From: DATBFG01 sp036558645
Lineage (GTDB): Bacteria > Acidobacteriota > Terriglobia > Terriglobales > Acidobacteriaceae
Assembly (NCBI GenBank): GCA_036558645.1
Contig: DATBFG010000016.1
Location: 1-64,000 of the forward strand
Length of the DNA: 64,000 nucleotides
Direction: 5' to 3'
Shown here: positions 27,890 through 37,075 of the stretch, piece after piece
Position numbering within the stretch: position 1 is the first letter of the stretch
Layout: every line of letters begins with the position of its first letter
Notes under the pieces: generated by a model
Seen by the model: the letters and a program-made list of their open reading frames with translations, nothing else
What the model was told of the DNA's origin: nothing
The model's database searches: none
Position numbers and translations under genes: made by a program

Positions 27890-28105
27890 ATGAAAATTCG
27901 CGAGATTTTGGTGGAACTGAGGGAGCGAAAACGATCGTTAAACCGGGCCATTGCTGCGTTGGAGGCCCTTGAGCACGAGTCTCGTGTAGGACGCAGGCGC
28001 CGAGGGAAGAGGGCGACAGAGAAGTTCGAGGACAAGACAACTGAGGCCTTGAACGGAACCACTGGTGTGTTGATTCCGTTCTCACGAGGCCGTCGTCAAA
28101 AATAA
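27890..28105 (+). CDS. Small helical basic protein, function unknown
   Basis: A 71-residue protein. The ATG at 27890 has AGGAG 7 nt upstream, better than earlier in-frame ATGs. Residues 1-30 (IREILVELRERKRSLNRAI) form a strongly amphipathic, probably coiled-coil helix. It is followed by a very basic stretch (RVGRRRRGKR) and a short polar tail. The layout matches the convergent neighbour at 28126-28371: a short N-terminal helix, then a lysine/arginine-rich tail. I do not recognise a named family; nucleic-acid binding is a guess from charge. Confidence 0.6.
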   Translation: MKIREILVELRERKRSLNRAIAALEALEHESRVGRRRRGKRATEKFEDKTTEALNGTTGVLIPFSRGRRQK

Positions 28106-28129
28106 CCCCACACACTCTATGGGAGTTAT
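28102..28129. terminator. Shared hairpin between convergent small genes
   Basis: ATAACCCCA (28102-28110) pairs with TGGGAGTTAT (28120-28129) with a single bulged base. Both TAA stop codons lie within the arms. There is no long T run, so terminator activity on either strand is uncertain. Confidence 0.3.
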
Positions 28130-28371
28130 GCCGCCCGTCTTTGCTGCTTGGCCTTCCACTTGGCCCAGCGAGCACGCTGGGCATCAGCGATCCGTTTGCG
28201 CGCCGCCGCCGACATGAAGCGGCGCTTGGGTGTTCCGGCACGGTAGCCATTGACTCCGCTCTTTCCCAATCCTTGCAGGGCAGAAATCGCGGCATCAATG
28301 CGACCCAGTTCACCTTCGACTGTTTTCCGTTGAGCCTGCAGCTGGCCCAAGATTTGAGACATACTTTTCAT
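28126..28371 (-). CDS. Small coiled-coil protein with basic C-terminus
   Basis: An 81-residue protein. The N-terminal helix ILGQLQAQRKTVEGELGRIDAAI is heptad-like. The C-terminal half has the recurrent motif SAAARKRIADAQRARWAKWK, a Lys/Arg/Trp-rich helix I associate with small acidobacterial proteins of unknown role. The start at 28371 has a G-rich GAGGGGG about 9 nt upstream; a second ATG lies three codons in. It is convergent with the similar small gene at 27890. Both could bind DNA or RNA, but there is no direct evidence. Confidence 0.65.
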   Translation of the reverse strand: MKSMSQILGQLQAQRKTVEGELGRIDAAISALQGLGKSGVNGYRAGTPKRRFMSAAARKRIADAQRARWAKWKAKQQRRAA

Positions 28372-29022
28372 TTTTGAATCCCCCTCAATTTGTGTTGATT
28401 GTAACGGCCGTCGCCCGGGAAGTAACGGGGGTTACGCCCAAGGCAAGCACCTTTACAACTTACATATGAAGAACTCCGGTTGGCTACTACATGAACTCGG
28501 CCACAGCTTCTTGCGAATAACTCAGACTGCTGTTGCCGGTAGCTATGATCTCAAAAAATAGCCTTTCCTTCAAAGTAAAGATTTTGTCTTAATGAACAAA
28601 TCTTTACTAAATCACCGATTTCCATCCGACGAACTCGGTCTAGAGTCGCTCCGAAAACTGCACGCGGCCAGATTTCGGCTCACAGCTTGGGATTTGTGAG
28701 TTCCGTTCTGGGATAATTTGCCGTGCAGCACGCGGCAGTCTCTCTAAGTCTGTTCATCAGATCCACGATAAAGACTATGAGATCGCTAGTAGCCTGTCAT
28801 CTGTCAAAGTGAGAAAGTGACACAAGACTAGAAGGTGTTCTCACATCGAAAATTGAGTGTCAGTAGGATCATCCGATGACTTTTTCAAATCAGGGACGCG
28901 ACAACGCGATATGGTCCAGGAAGTACGAAGACAGGCGACTCAACAAGTGCAAAGTTTCTGCACACCTGGTGCAAAGACCATGACCCGCAGTTATGTCTCC
29001 GCGAAATGAATCACCCTTACGC
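28372..29022. other. Long intergenic region without genes
   Basis: About 650 nt hold no credible coding frame and no recognisable RNA gene. The base composition is visibly more AT-rich in the middle. It contains a small GTAAC/GTTAC hairpin at 28422-28435 and a 12-bp imperfect dyad at 28575-28607. It ends at the terminator of the phosphoesterase gene. Confidence 0.5.
28575..28607. repeat. 12-bp inverted repeat in the gene-free region
   Basis: GTAAAGATTTTGT (28575-28587) and ACAAATCTTTAC (28596-28607) are reverse complements apart from one extra T. An 8-nt loop, CTTAATGA, separates them. No T tract follows, so a protein-binding site or structured RNA is as likely as a terminator. Confidence 0.4.
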
Positions 29023-29051
29023 AAAAACCCCGCTCATTCAATCGAGCGGGG
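29023..29051 (-). terminator. Rho-independent terminator of the phosphoesterase gene
   Basis: Read on the minus strand, an 8-bp GC-rich stem (CCCCGCTC with GAGCGGGG, 8-nt loop) is followed by TTTTTG. It begins 27 nt after the phosphoesterase stop codon. This is a textbook intrinsic terminator. Confidence 0.85.
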
Positions 29052-29077
29052 TGCGATCGGATCCGGACTTAACGAGC

Positions 29078-31015
29078 TTATTTGGGACTAAAGTTGAACA
29101 AGTCGGTGAGATCGCTGATGGCCGGACTGTTGGTGGGCACATAGGGGTTTGCACCCACGATAGGATTTGGCATATTGTCGCGGCTGCGACCGGATACCGG
29201 CGCCAATCCCCAATTCTTTTCAATGAATTTCAGAATTGAAGCGTGATCGGAGTAGCTGTGTGAAACGGCTCCGCCCGTCGAGTAGGGAGAAACAACGATA
29301 AGCGGAATGCGAGTTCCATCGCCAAAGAAGTCGAGAGGTTGGATGTATCCGGAGTCCCAGTATCCGCCTCCTTCATCCACGGTAATGAAGATCGCCGTTG
29401 TGGCCCAGAGCGAAGGATTCGCCTGAAGCTGGTCGATAATCTTTTTTGTGAAGGCCTCAAAGAGGTTGAACTTCGAGGAGTCCGGATGGCCGTCGAGGAA
29501 CCCGGACGGTTTTACATATGACACAGCCGGGAGCGCGCCAGTGCTGATGTCGTTGTAGAAGTCGGTGACATCCTTCAGGTGTTCCTGCCGTTGAGCCGCG
29601 TCGGCCATAATAGAGGTCTCGTACTGGGCGAAGTTGCAGATATCGCAATAGCGATTCCATGGGTTCTGGTAGTTGGGATCTTGCAGGTAGAGGTTCCAGT
29701 GCTCGCCGTAGTACTTCCACGAAATATTGGCAGTGTTGAGCGAGTCCGCAATCGTGGGAACGGTTGAGGGTGGAATGACAAACTCGCCCGTGTTAACGGA
29801 GCCATCACCGAAGTATCCCGGAGCATAGTTGTTAAGCAGATAGTAGGCTCCGCGAGCGCAGTTTGGATTCGGCTTGTAAGCCAGTGTGTTGAGATACGAA
29901 ACGATTTCCCTTACGCCGGGTTGGCCCCGATCCGAACAGTTGCTGTACGTGCCTCCACTGTAGCCATCCTGCGTGTACCAATTGTTGGTTCCGGGCATGG
30001 GATCAGGATTTTCGATCTGGTTGCTGGAGGGAGTGGCGACGTTGCCCTGCCCGTCGCTGTAATAGATGGCATCGCCGGAACCAAGCATGAAGCTGTTTGC
30101 GCCAGTTCCACCGGCGAAAGGCTGATGGTAGTTGTCTGAAATCGCGTAGGTCTGCGCGAGTGTGTTGAAGTACGGCATGTCGCCTTGCTGCACGTTGTAG
30201 AAGCCCATGGCGATGGATCCCTCAAGAGTCGTTTCCCAATTGAAGGGACTTGGTCGCGGAGCCCCGTTCGACCCTGCTCCGACCGAAACCTCGACATAAG
30301 GAAACAAATCGGACAGGCAACCACTCGGATTGTTGGGGGTAGCGTTCTTCACGCTGCAGTCTTGCTGTTGCCACATCTGATAGAAGCGATGCACGGGACT
30401 ACCCGCGTAATCGTCATAGCTTAGAGTGGGCGTCAGTTGGTAGGGACCATTCCTGAGATTGAAGACGTTCTTTACACGAGTATCGACAGCGCCGAATGGC
30501 ATGCCAGTGGCGCCGGTCAACAGCAGGCCATAGTCGCCAGATTCCAGGCCCGGTTCCGCATCCAGGGCTGCCGTTAAGCTCTGAAAGGGCGCAGGATTCG
30601 TGTCGCTCGGATTTATGGGCGAGAACTGCACATTGGTCGGCGGCAGTTTCGCCCACGGAGCTTTGAATTGTGGACTGAGTTGGAACTGCTGGGTAATGTT
30701 GGCGTGATACTGCGTTGCAAGGTTGAAGTTCGGTCCGGGCGTTCCGTCCGCATTGACGATCCCTTTTGACAGCAGGTTGTCGACAGTTTGGCCGGCTGGC
30801 GGGACATAGGTCGCAAACAGGTGATCGAATGTGCGATTCTCGCCTATGATTACTATGACATGTTGGATGGGCGTGGTGGTCAAGGCGTCCCGCGGCTTCA
30901 CCGGTTGAGCCGCAAGTGCGGAAGGATCCGCCAGATTAGCCATCATTGAAAGCAGAGTTGTTGCCAGGCCGAGGTGCCGCCCGGTCGTGCGAAGAATGCT
31001 TGAAACCTTCATCAT
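29078..31015 (-). CDS. Secreted phosphoesterase (phospholipase C / AcpA family)
   Basis: A 645-residue exported protein. Two adjacent ATGs (31015, 31012) follow GGAGGAAAG, and a signal peptide ends near ALAAQP. GENRTFDHLF is the metal-binding Glu-Asn segment at the start of the phosphoesterase domain. ITVDEGGGYWD and SHSYSDHASILKFIEKNW give the late Asp/His ligands. The family includes phospholipase C, acid phosphatases and phosphonate-like hydrolases with an alkaline-phosphatase-type fold. It would release phosphate or diacylglycerol from phosphodiesters outside the cytoplasm. A clean terminator follows. The second member of this family lies at 32.2-36 kb. Confidence 0.88.
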   Translation of the reverse strand: MMKVSSILRTTGRHLGLATTLLSMMANLADPSALAAQPVKPRDALTTTPIQHVIVIIGENRTFDHLFATYVPPAGQTVDNLLSKGIVNADGTPGPNFNLATQYHANITQQFQLSPQFKAPWAKLPPTNVQFSPINPSDTNPAPFQSLTAALDAEPGLESGDYGLLLTGATGMPFGAVDTRVKNVFNLRNGPYQLTPTLSYDDYAGSPVHRFYQMWQQQDCSVKNATPNNPSGCLSDLFPYVEVSVGAGSNGAPRPSPFNWETTLEGSIAMGFYNVQQGDMPYFNTLAQTYAISDNYHQPFAGGTGANSFMLGSGDAIYYSDGQGNVATPSSNQIENPDPMPGTNNWYTQDGYSGGTYSNCSDRGQPGVREIVSYLNTLAYKPNPNCARGAYYLLNNYAPGYFGDGSVNTGEFVIPPSTVPTIADSLNTANISWKYYGEHWNLYLQDPNYQNPWNRYCDICNFAQYETSIMADAAQRQEHLKDVTDFYNDISTGALPAVSYVKPSGFLDGHPDSSKFNLFEAFTKKIIDQLQANPSLWATTAIFITVDEGGGYWDSGYIQPLDFFGDGTRIPLIVVSPYSTGGAVSHSYSDHASILKFIEKNWGLAPVSGRSRDNMPNPIVGANPYVPTNSPAISDLTDLFNFSPK

Positions 31016-31234
31016 CTTTCCTCCAAATGAATTGTTCGCATTTCGCCCCAAGCATTCGTTTCAGGTTGGGCGGCTTTGATTAATTCAAGGTGAATCGAAC
31101 GTAAATGAGAGATGAAAGTTTGGTGACAGAGTTGTCGAATCTGTGCAAAACGGGTCGGGTTTCTGCGGATTATCTAAGTGGAACGCCTCAACCAGATCTG
31201 GATAACTATAGCTTTCCGAATGTCTGTATGCGGG

Positions 31235-31939
31235 TTACGACAGGTGAATGCCCAGCAACTGCAGGGTCGCGGTTCCGGTTATCCCACCATCCAGCGTGAT
31301 CTCAATCGTGAAGTCATAAGGATGGTCTTGCGGCGCGGCGTGAAACTTGGCTGTGGCAGGTAAGTAAGCATCAATTTTGTCCTGGTCGATGCAGAACGGA
31401 ACGGGACTTGTATTTGTGCATGGAATATCGCTAATGCCCTCCAGAGCAACGCAATTGGAGCCGCAGAAAACGGTCGTCTTGTTGTCCTCCATGCCATCGC
31501 CCGTCTGTCCAGGAAGATCGGCGAAGTGCGGCCAGTTGTTGTTCGTGGTCGCTCCATAAACTGTACCCGAGATCACGACTTTTACATGCTGCCCTGCGGT
31601 GACATTCCAAAGCTTCTTTGATCCCACAAGAATCGTGTGATGGCCATTGGGATCCATGCTCATTTTGATATTAGCGCCGTTCGTTCCGAGCGCATCGCAT
31701 ATGGTGGAAGGAGTGCTGGTACACGAGTACGACGTCCAATGCATATAAGCGGGCGGTTGTGCACAAGTCGTTCCCAGGTAGCCTGCAACGGTTCCGTCAG
31801 CACAGGGTGCAATGGCGCCGGAATCCATGATGGGCGGCTCTGTAGATTGTCCGCCTCCGCCGCAGCCGGCCAGCACCACTAAAAAGGCGAGGCCAACCAT
31901 GAGCGAGCATATCGCGAATCGATGAGGGGTCGTTCGCAT
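31235..31939 (-). CDS. Lipoprotein of unknown function
   Basis: A 234-residue protein. The ATG at 31939 follows an AGGAG about 11 nt upstream and starts a lipoprotein signal peptide ending in VVLAGCGGGG, with the acylated Cys followed by a Gly run. The mature part contains about ten Cys (likely disulfides) and many short beta-like stretches (HVKVVISGTVYG, YDFTIEITLDGGI). It has the feel of a small extracellular beta-sandwich. No named family is recognised. It is upstream of the phosphoesterase on the same strand with a 219-nt gap, so probably independent. Confidence 0.65.
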   Translation of the reverse strand: MRTTPHRFAICSLMVGLAFLVVLAGCGGGGQSTEPPIMDSGAIAPCADGTVAGYLGTTCAQPPAYMHWTSYSCTSTPSTICDALGTNGANIKMSMDPNGHHTILVGSKKLWNVTAGQHVKVVISGTVYGATTNNNWPHFADLPGQTGDGMEDNKTTVFCGSNCVALEGISDIPCTNTSPVPFCIDQDKIDAYLPATAKFHAAPQDHPYDFTIEITLDGGITGTATLQLLGIHLS

Positions 31940-32249
31940 GCCCTGAACGTACTCCTTCAACAAACGATGTACGAGAGCACAGATGTACAGGCCAGGGGAC
32001 GCCCAGTTTCATGACCAAAAGTAAGAGTTACTTTGAACAGATCATTGGACCTTAGAGACACAAGTTGTCCTTTGTAATCAGCACAGAACGTGACAATCGC
32101 CCCTGGCGCACGTCTTAAGGCAGGCTAAATGACTAGTGCCGACGTGAAACCTTGACTCCGGCGTGCGCTTGTGACAAGCTTTCCGCCGCTTTAGTACGTC
32201 ATCAAAGACGGAGTCTTCCCCTAGCTGAATCCTTTGCTTTCCCCCTGAG
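31940..32249. other. Divergent intergenic region, nothing recognised
   Basis: About 310 nt separate the lipoprotein gene (minus) from the large phosphoesterase gene (plus). Promoters for both should lie here, but no convincing -35/-10 pair, hairpin with T tract or RNA motif was seen. Confidence 0.4.
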
Positions 32250-35200
32250 GTGTGTTGGGTGCGTTGCGCTTTCGGTTTCTTCCTTGCGGGTCTCACTGTT
32301 TTCGCTTCTTTTGCTCACGGACAGAGTTCGCCTGCCGTTCTACCTTCATTGCCCGCTGGCGCAAGTCTGACTTTGAGCGACCTCGCAATCTCCTCAAACG
32401 CGGAACAGAATGTCAGTCTCGTTCAGGACAACTCAGGTATCAACCTACAAACGAATTCCGGAAAAGCGGACATCGACGTTATCCAACACATTGTTTTCAT
32501 CGTTAAGGAAAACCGCACATTCGACAACATGTTCGGTGCAATGAAACTGACCAGACCCGACGTGAATGGGGCCACGACCGGCCTTCTATCAACGGGACAG
32601 GTGATCCAATTAGGGCGATCCCCTGATGCCCTTCCGAGAGACCTCGGCCACTCATGGTGGGACACTTTGACTTCCATGGACTACGGCAGGATGGACGGAT
32701 TTGATCTGGTCCAGGAAAACCCGGTTCAGTGCAGCATCGAAGGCGATCTACTCTGCTTTACACAGTATCAGCAGGAAGACATTCCTAGTTACTGGACACT
32801 CGCCACGTACTTCACACTCGCCGACAACATGTTCAGTTCAATGCATGCGCCGAGTGTTCCTAACCACGCTTTTACCGTAGCAGCGCAGGCCGGCAACATG
32901 ATGTCTGAGACCCATAATCCTCTCGACCCAACAGATCGCCCCGCGGCTTGCGCGGACGCCGGACCTGGGGCAACGGTAAGAGTTCTGGACTCCCGCGGCA
33001 ATGTTGAGGAAGTCTTCCCCTGCTTCGACTTTCTGACCGTAGGAGACACACTGAACAATGCGGGTATCAGTTGGAGAACGTATGCACCAAAAGGATTCGG
33101 ATGGAACGGCTTTGTCTCCGTAAATCACATCCGCAATACAAACCAGTGGGCGATCCATAATGTCAACGACAGCATTGTCGACAACGTGTTTGCTCGCGAT
33201 GCCGCTGCTGGCAATCTTCCAGCGGTGACGTGGTTAGTCAGCGAGGGCGGCTTCTCTGACCATCCGCCGTGGAGCATCTGCGAGGGCGAAAACTGGTTAG
33301 TCAGACAGATCAGCGCAGTAATGAACGGGCCGTTATGGAATTCGACTGCCATCTTCCTGACTTGGGATGACTTTGGTGGATTTTACGATCATGTATCCAC
33401 GCCGATGGTGGATGCCTTTGGATTGGCGCCGCGCGTGCCATTGATTGTCATTTCCCCATATGCAAAGCCTGGCTATGTCTCACACACACCTTATGAGTTC
33501 GCATCGGTGTTGAAGTTCATCGAGAAGCGCTTTGGGTTGCCACCTACCAATCAACTTCCTATTCATGATGCGGACCCGAGTCTAAGCGATCTGGAGGACG
33601 CTTTCGATTTCAATCAGAGCCCCCTGCCGCCTCCGTCAAATTTCGCGGAGAGACAATGTTCGCCGGTCTCGACGGCGTCGCTGAAATTTCCTCCAGCAAA
33701 TGTCGGGCAAAATGGTGCAAACCGGACGGTCACAATTGGAAATTATGACATCGCGAAACCACTCACGATCTCTTCTGTGGTTTCGAGTGGCGATTTCAGC
33801 GTGGTCAACCAAGGATGCACGCAGCTGCCTCCGAATAGAGGACGGCCTTTTACTTGCAACTTGCTCGTTACTTTTACACCAACTGCGCTCGGGACGCGTG
33901 GTGGAAGCATCACCATCACCGACAACAATCCCACGAGCCCTCAAGTCGTGAGCCTTTCCGGGATCGGCAGTAGTCTTTCTCTGTCTCCCAGTCTATTGAC
34001 CTTTGGAACTCAAGTCGTTGGCACGACTAGTTCAAGATTACTCGCACAGCTCACCAACAACGGTTCCGGTGCCGTCACGATAAGTAGCATAGCTGGAAAT
34101 TCTGCTGACTATAAGGTGAATACAAACTGTCCCAGGCCCGGAACATTGGGGCCTGGCCAATCCTGTAACCTAGGAGCCACGTTCACCCCTACAGCCGCAG
34201 GGACTCGCTATGGAACCGTCACGGTCGTGAGCAACGATCCCGCCAGCCCTACGGTGTTGGGGCTTACTGGAATTGGAACTCAGTTGACAATTTCACCTAC
34301 GAATCTAAATTTTCCTGCTCAGCCCGTTGGTACAACGAGTTCGCCACAAACGCTGACCTTTACAAATGAAGGTTCGAATCCAGTGACTGTGAGTAAGGTC
34401 GTAATCTACTCGAGCCTGATACCGCCTGTAGGTCCCCGTGTCTTGCTAAATGAGCCCAGCCCCGAGTTCGCACAAAGCAACGATTGCGGCAGCACGATTG
34501 CAGCTGGAGCGAATTGTACGTTTCAAGTAACTTTCGCGCCCAACACAATTGGAGCACGAGGTGCTGAACTCATCATGACCGACAGTGACGCTGATAGTCC
34601 GCACGTCGTCCTGCTCGATGGAGCCGGCACTCGGGCCTTGTCAAATGCCGTACCCTCGATTGGCCAGCCCTTGGTACCAACAGCTGTTGCTCCCGGTTCA
34701 CCAGGGTTTATGTTGTCCGTGAGTGGTCTGAACTTTCTACAAGGTGCTGTGGTTCAGTGGAACGGAACTGCGCTGCCCACCACATTTGTAAATAGCGATC
34801 GGCTTTCGGCGATGGTTCCCGCGGCGAATCTCACCTCGGCGCAGACGGCCAACATCAGCATTACGAATTCTGTCCCGGGAGGCCCTACATCGAACGTGTT
34901 GCCATTTCATGTTGTCGCTCCCGTCGCGCATGACACATTTGTCAGGTCTGATATTCCAGTCGGTAAAAATCCCAAGTGGATCTCCGTTGCGGACTTCAAT
35001 TCAGACGGAAAGCTCGATTTAGCTGTCGCCAACTTCGGTGACAGCACGGTATCGATTCTGCTGGGAAACGGCGATGCTACTTTCAGCCTTAAATCCACCG
35101 TGCCGGTTGGAACTGGGCCGACCACGATCACAGTGGGAGACTTCGATAACGACGGTAGACTCGATCTCGCCGTCGGCAATCAGAAGAGAAATGATGTATC

Positions 35201-35963
35201 CATTCTTAGAGGGTTCGGAGACGGGACTTTCGTCGCCAAGCCTCGATTTCAGAGCGTGCAGCCAACATGGATCGCTACAACGGATTTTGATCAGAATGGA
35301 ACGCTGGATCTCGGCGTTGCAAATAACGTCAGTCCCTCGGTTTCAGTATGGTTGGGCAACGGGGACGATACGTTTTATCAGATGTCGACCCCGCCTGTCG
35401 GCCGCCCAGGCCCAGTCTCGCTCTGCACAGCGGACTTCAATAGCGATGGGACACCGGATTTTGCAGAACTCAATAGAACCGACAAGTCCGTCTCTATCGC
35501 GCTGGGAGTTGGCGATGGAACTTTCACCGCTGCTTCTCAAAGACCTGCAACGGGCTCAGAACCAGCGGCAATGATTGCCGCAGATCTCAATGGTGACGGC
35601 AAGGCCGACATTGCGCTGGTCAACAAAAATGATAATTCTGTGGAAATTCTGCTTGGCTTGGGAGATGGAACGTTCCTGCCGAATCCAAGTCTTGCTACGG
35701 CGGCTGGACCTGCGTCACTCTCAGTTGGCGACGTCAATGGAGATGGCAACATCGATCTCGTAACAGTCAATCAGACGGCGAATAGTGTCTCCGTATTTCT
35801 TAGCGACGGAGATGGGACGTTCCAGGCAAAGCGGGATGTTTTGGTAGGTAGAGGGCCAACCTCTGTAGGAGCGGGAGATTTCAACCAGGACGGCACACTT
35901 GATTTCGTAGTCACAAACGGCAGCGCCAATACAATCTCGATTCTGTCGCAGATTGCGCGCTGA
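32250..35963 (+). CDS. Secreted phosphoesterase fused to choice-of-anchor-D, IPT-like and FG-GAP domains
   Basis: A 1237-residue exported protein; a GTG at 32250 or the one at 32259 (GAGG 9 nt before) starts it. The signal peptide runs to about residue 25. The phosphoesterase domain spans roughly residues 78-450: KENRTFDNMF at the start, then TWDDFGGFYDHV and SHTPYEFASVLKFIEKRFG. Three immunoglobulin-like choice-of-anchor-D/ASH repeats follow (about 470-800; signature 'F..q.VGT.S...TLTNNGS'). Next comes an IPT/TIG-like domain (about 810-900). Last are seven or so FG-GAP/VCBS repeats (DFNSDGKLDLAVANF-type Ca-binding loops) to the C-terminus. The tail probably gives adhesion or display at the surface. 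Such a long tail on this enzyme type is unusual. Confidence 0.85.
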   Translation: MCWVRCAFGFFLAGLTVFASFAHGQSSPAVLPSLPAGASLTLSDLAISSNAEQNVSLVQDNSGINLQTNSGKADIDVIQHIVFIVKENRTFDNMFGAMKLTRPDVNGATTGLLSTGQVIQLGRSPDALPRDLGHSWWDTLTSMDYGRMDGFDLVQENPVQCSIEGDLLCFTQYQQEDIPSYWTLATYFTLADNMFSSMHAPSVPNHAFTVAAQAGNMMSETHNPLDPTDRPAACADAGPGATVRVLDSRGNVEEVFPCFDFLTVGDTLNNAGISWRTYAPKGFGWNGFVSVNHIRNTNQWAIHNVNDSIVDNVFARDAAAGNLPAVTWLVSEGGFSDHPPWSICEGENWLVRQISAVMNGPLWNSTAIFLTWDDFGGFYDHVSTPMVDAFGLAPRVPLIVISPYAKPGYVSHTPYEFASVLKFIEKRFGLPPTNQLPIHDADPSLSDLEDAFDFNQSPLPPPSNFAERQCSPVSTASLKFPPANVGQNGANRTVTIGNYDIAKPLTISSVVSSGDFSVVNQGCTQLPPNRGRPFTCNLLVTFTPTALGTRGGSITITDNNPTSPQVVSLSGIGSSLSLSPSLLTFGTQVVGTTSSRLLAQLTNNGSGAVTISSIAGNSADYKVNTNCPRPGTLGPGQSCNLGATFTPTAAGTRYGTVTVVSNDPASPTVLGLTGIGTQLTISPTNLNFPAQPVGTTSSPQTLTFTNEGSNPVTVSKVVIYSSLIPPVGPRVLLNEPSPEFAQSNDCGSTIAAGANCTFQVTFAPNTIGARGAELIMTDSDADSPHVVLLDGAGTRALSNAVPSIGQPLVPTAVAPGSPGFMLSVSGLNFLQGAVVQWNGTALPTTFVNSDRLSAMVPAANLTSAQTANISITNSVPGGPTSNVLPFHVVAPVAHDTFVRSDIPVGKNPKWISVADFNSDGKLDLAVANFGDSTVSILLGNGDATFSLKSTVPVGTGPTTITVGDFDNDGRLDLAVGNQKRNDVSILRGFGDGTFVAKPRFQSVQPTWIATTDFDQNGTLDLGVANNVSPSVSVWLGNGDDTFYQMSTPPVGRPGPVSLCTADFNSDGTPDFAELNRTDKSVSIALGVGDGTFTAASQRPATGSEPAAMIAADLNGDGKADIALVNKNDNSVEILLGLGDGTFLPNPSLATAAGPASLSVGDVNGDGNIDLVTVNQTANSVSVFLSDGDGTFQAKRDVLVGRGPTSVGAGDFNQDGTLDFVVTNGSANTISILSQIAR

Positions 35964-36030
35964 TGGGCGAGGATTGAGTTCAACTCTTTCTGAAAATTGC
36001 GCAACTAATACCCACCTAGTTTCGCCCACA

Positions 36031-36966
36031 CTACTGCCGTGCAACGCCTCCAACGCTGGCATACCAGTCGTAGGTTTCCTGTAGTGCTTGTTCCAACGAG
36101 TAGCGACATGTAAATCCGGTCGCGCGCAGGCGACTCACATCATAGGCGCGGAACAGGGCACCATTCGGCATGCTGGCATCCCAAGTCACACGCTCCTCCA
36201 TGCCAGTATGGTTAGCAAGGATGTCAACCACATCTCGTATCCTTCGCGAAACGCCGCTGGCCAAATTAATCGGACCCGTCACGTGATCCATGATCGTGTA
36301 TAGGGCGCGTACTGTGTCTTTAATGTATAGAAAATCACGATAGGCTGACCCGTCACCCCACACGGTAACACTGGTCTTATTCTTTTTCGCGTCGTAGAAC
36401 TTTTTCACCAGCGACGGAATGACGTGTCCTGTTTCGGTGTTGAAACGATCATGCGAGCCGAAAAGATTGGTACTGAAGACAAAGGCATAGGGCATTCCGT
36501 AACTGTTCTCGTACGTTTGTAGCTGCGCTAGCATCCCGCGCTTGGCCTGAGCGTAGCCGTACTCTGAAAAGTGCGGCGGTCCCTTCCAGACGTCCTCTTC
36601 AGAAAGTGTCACCCCTGCTTCTATGTCTGGATACACGGCGATGCTGCCCATGGCTACAACTTTCTTGACCGCGAACTGGTAACACGCATCAATCACATGC
36701 GTGTTGATGAGTGTATTTTTCAAGTAGGCTTCACCCTGGTTTTGCATGATTCCCACAATTCCGCGCACGAATCCGGCCATGTGGAAGACGTAATCGGGTG
36801 AATTTTGGGAATAGTAATCCTGGACAGCTTTTCGGTCCGTGAGGTCACATTCCGACGAAGTGGGGGTCAGGACGCGGGTAAAGCCATGCGACAACAAGTA
36901 GTCCTTGAGATGAATGCCCGCGAGGCCAGTACCACCCGTGATCAAAATCGTGTCATTGCCATTCAT
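36031..36966 (-). CDS. NAD-dependent epimerase/dehydratase, GDP-L-fucose-synthase-like
   Basis: A 311-residue extended SDR. The ATG at 36966 places the Rossmann motif GGTGLAGIHL near the N-terminus; the frame extends 25 codons further without SD support. The catalytic YGYAQAK (Tyr-x3-Lys) and GSIAVYP (Ser) motifs are present, and YRDFLYIKD matches the active-site region of GDP-fucose synthases. With the GDP-mannose dehydratase two genes upstream it could complete GDP-L-fucose or a related GDP-deoxysugar. The subtype is inferred from context, since other epimerases share these motifs. Confidence 0.75.
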   Translation of the reverse strand: MNGNDTILITGGTGLAGIHLKDYLLSHGFTRVLTPTSSECDLTDRKAVQDYYSQNSPDYVFHMAGFVRGIVGIMQNQGEAYLKNTLINTHVIDACYQFAVKKVVAMGSIAVYPDIEAGVTLSEEDVWKGPPHFSEYGYAQAKRGMLAQLQTYENSYGMPYAFVFSTNLFGSHDRFNTETGHVIPSLVKKFYDAKKNKTSVTVWGDGSAYRDFLYIKDTVRALYTIMDHVTGPINLASGVSRRIRDVVDILANHTGMEERVTWDASMPNGALFRAYDVSRLRATGFTCRYSLEQALQETYDWYASVGGVARQ

Positions 36967-37075
36967 GCTCAACGAATCCTTCGCCTGAGATGGTGGTTGA
37001 GAGGCTTGTAAATACTTGCGTGATTTCCGTACAAAAGCCACCGAGGTGTTAGCGCTGTGGACTTGTTCAATCGTC

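Noticed and set aside
34900..35960. Tandem DNA repeats
   Set aside because: The periodicity comes from protein-level FG-GAP repeats; the nucleotide copies are too divergent to be DNA repeats.
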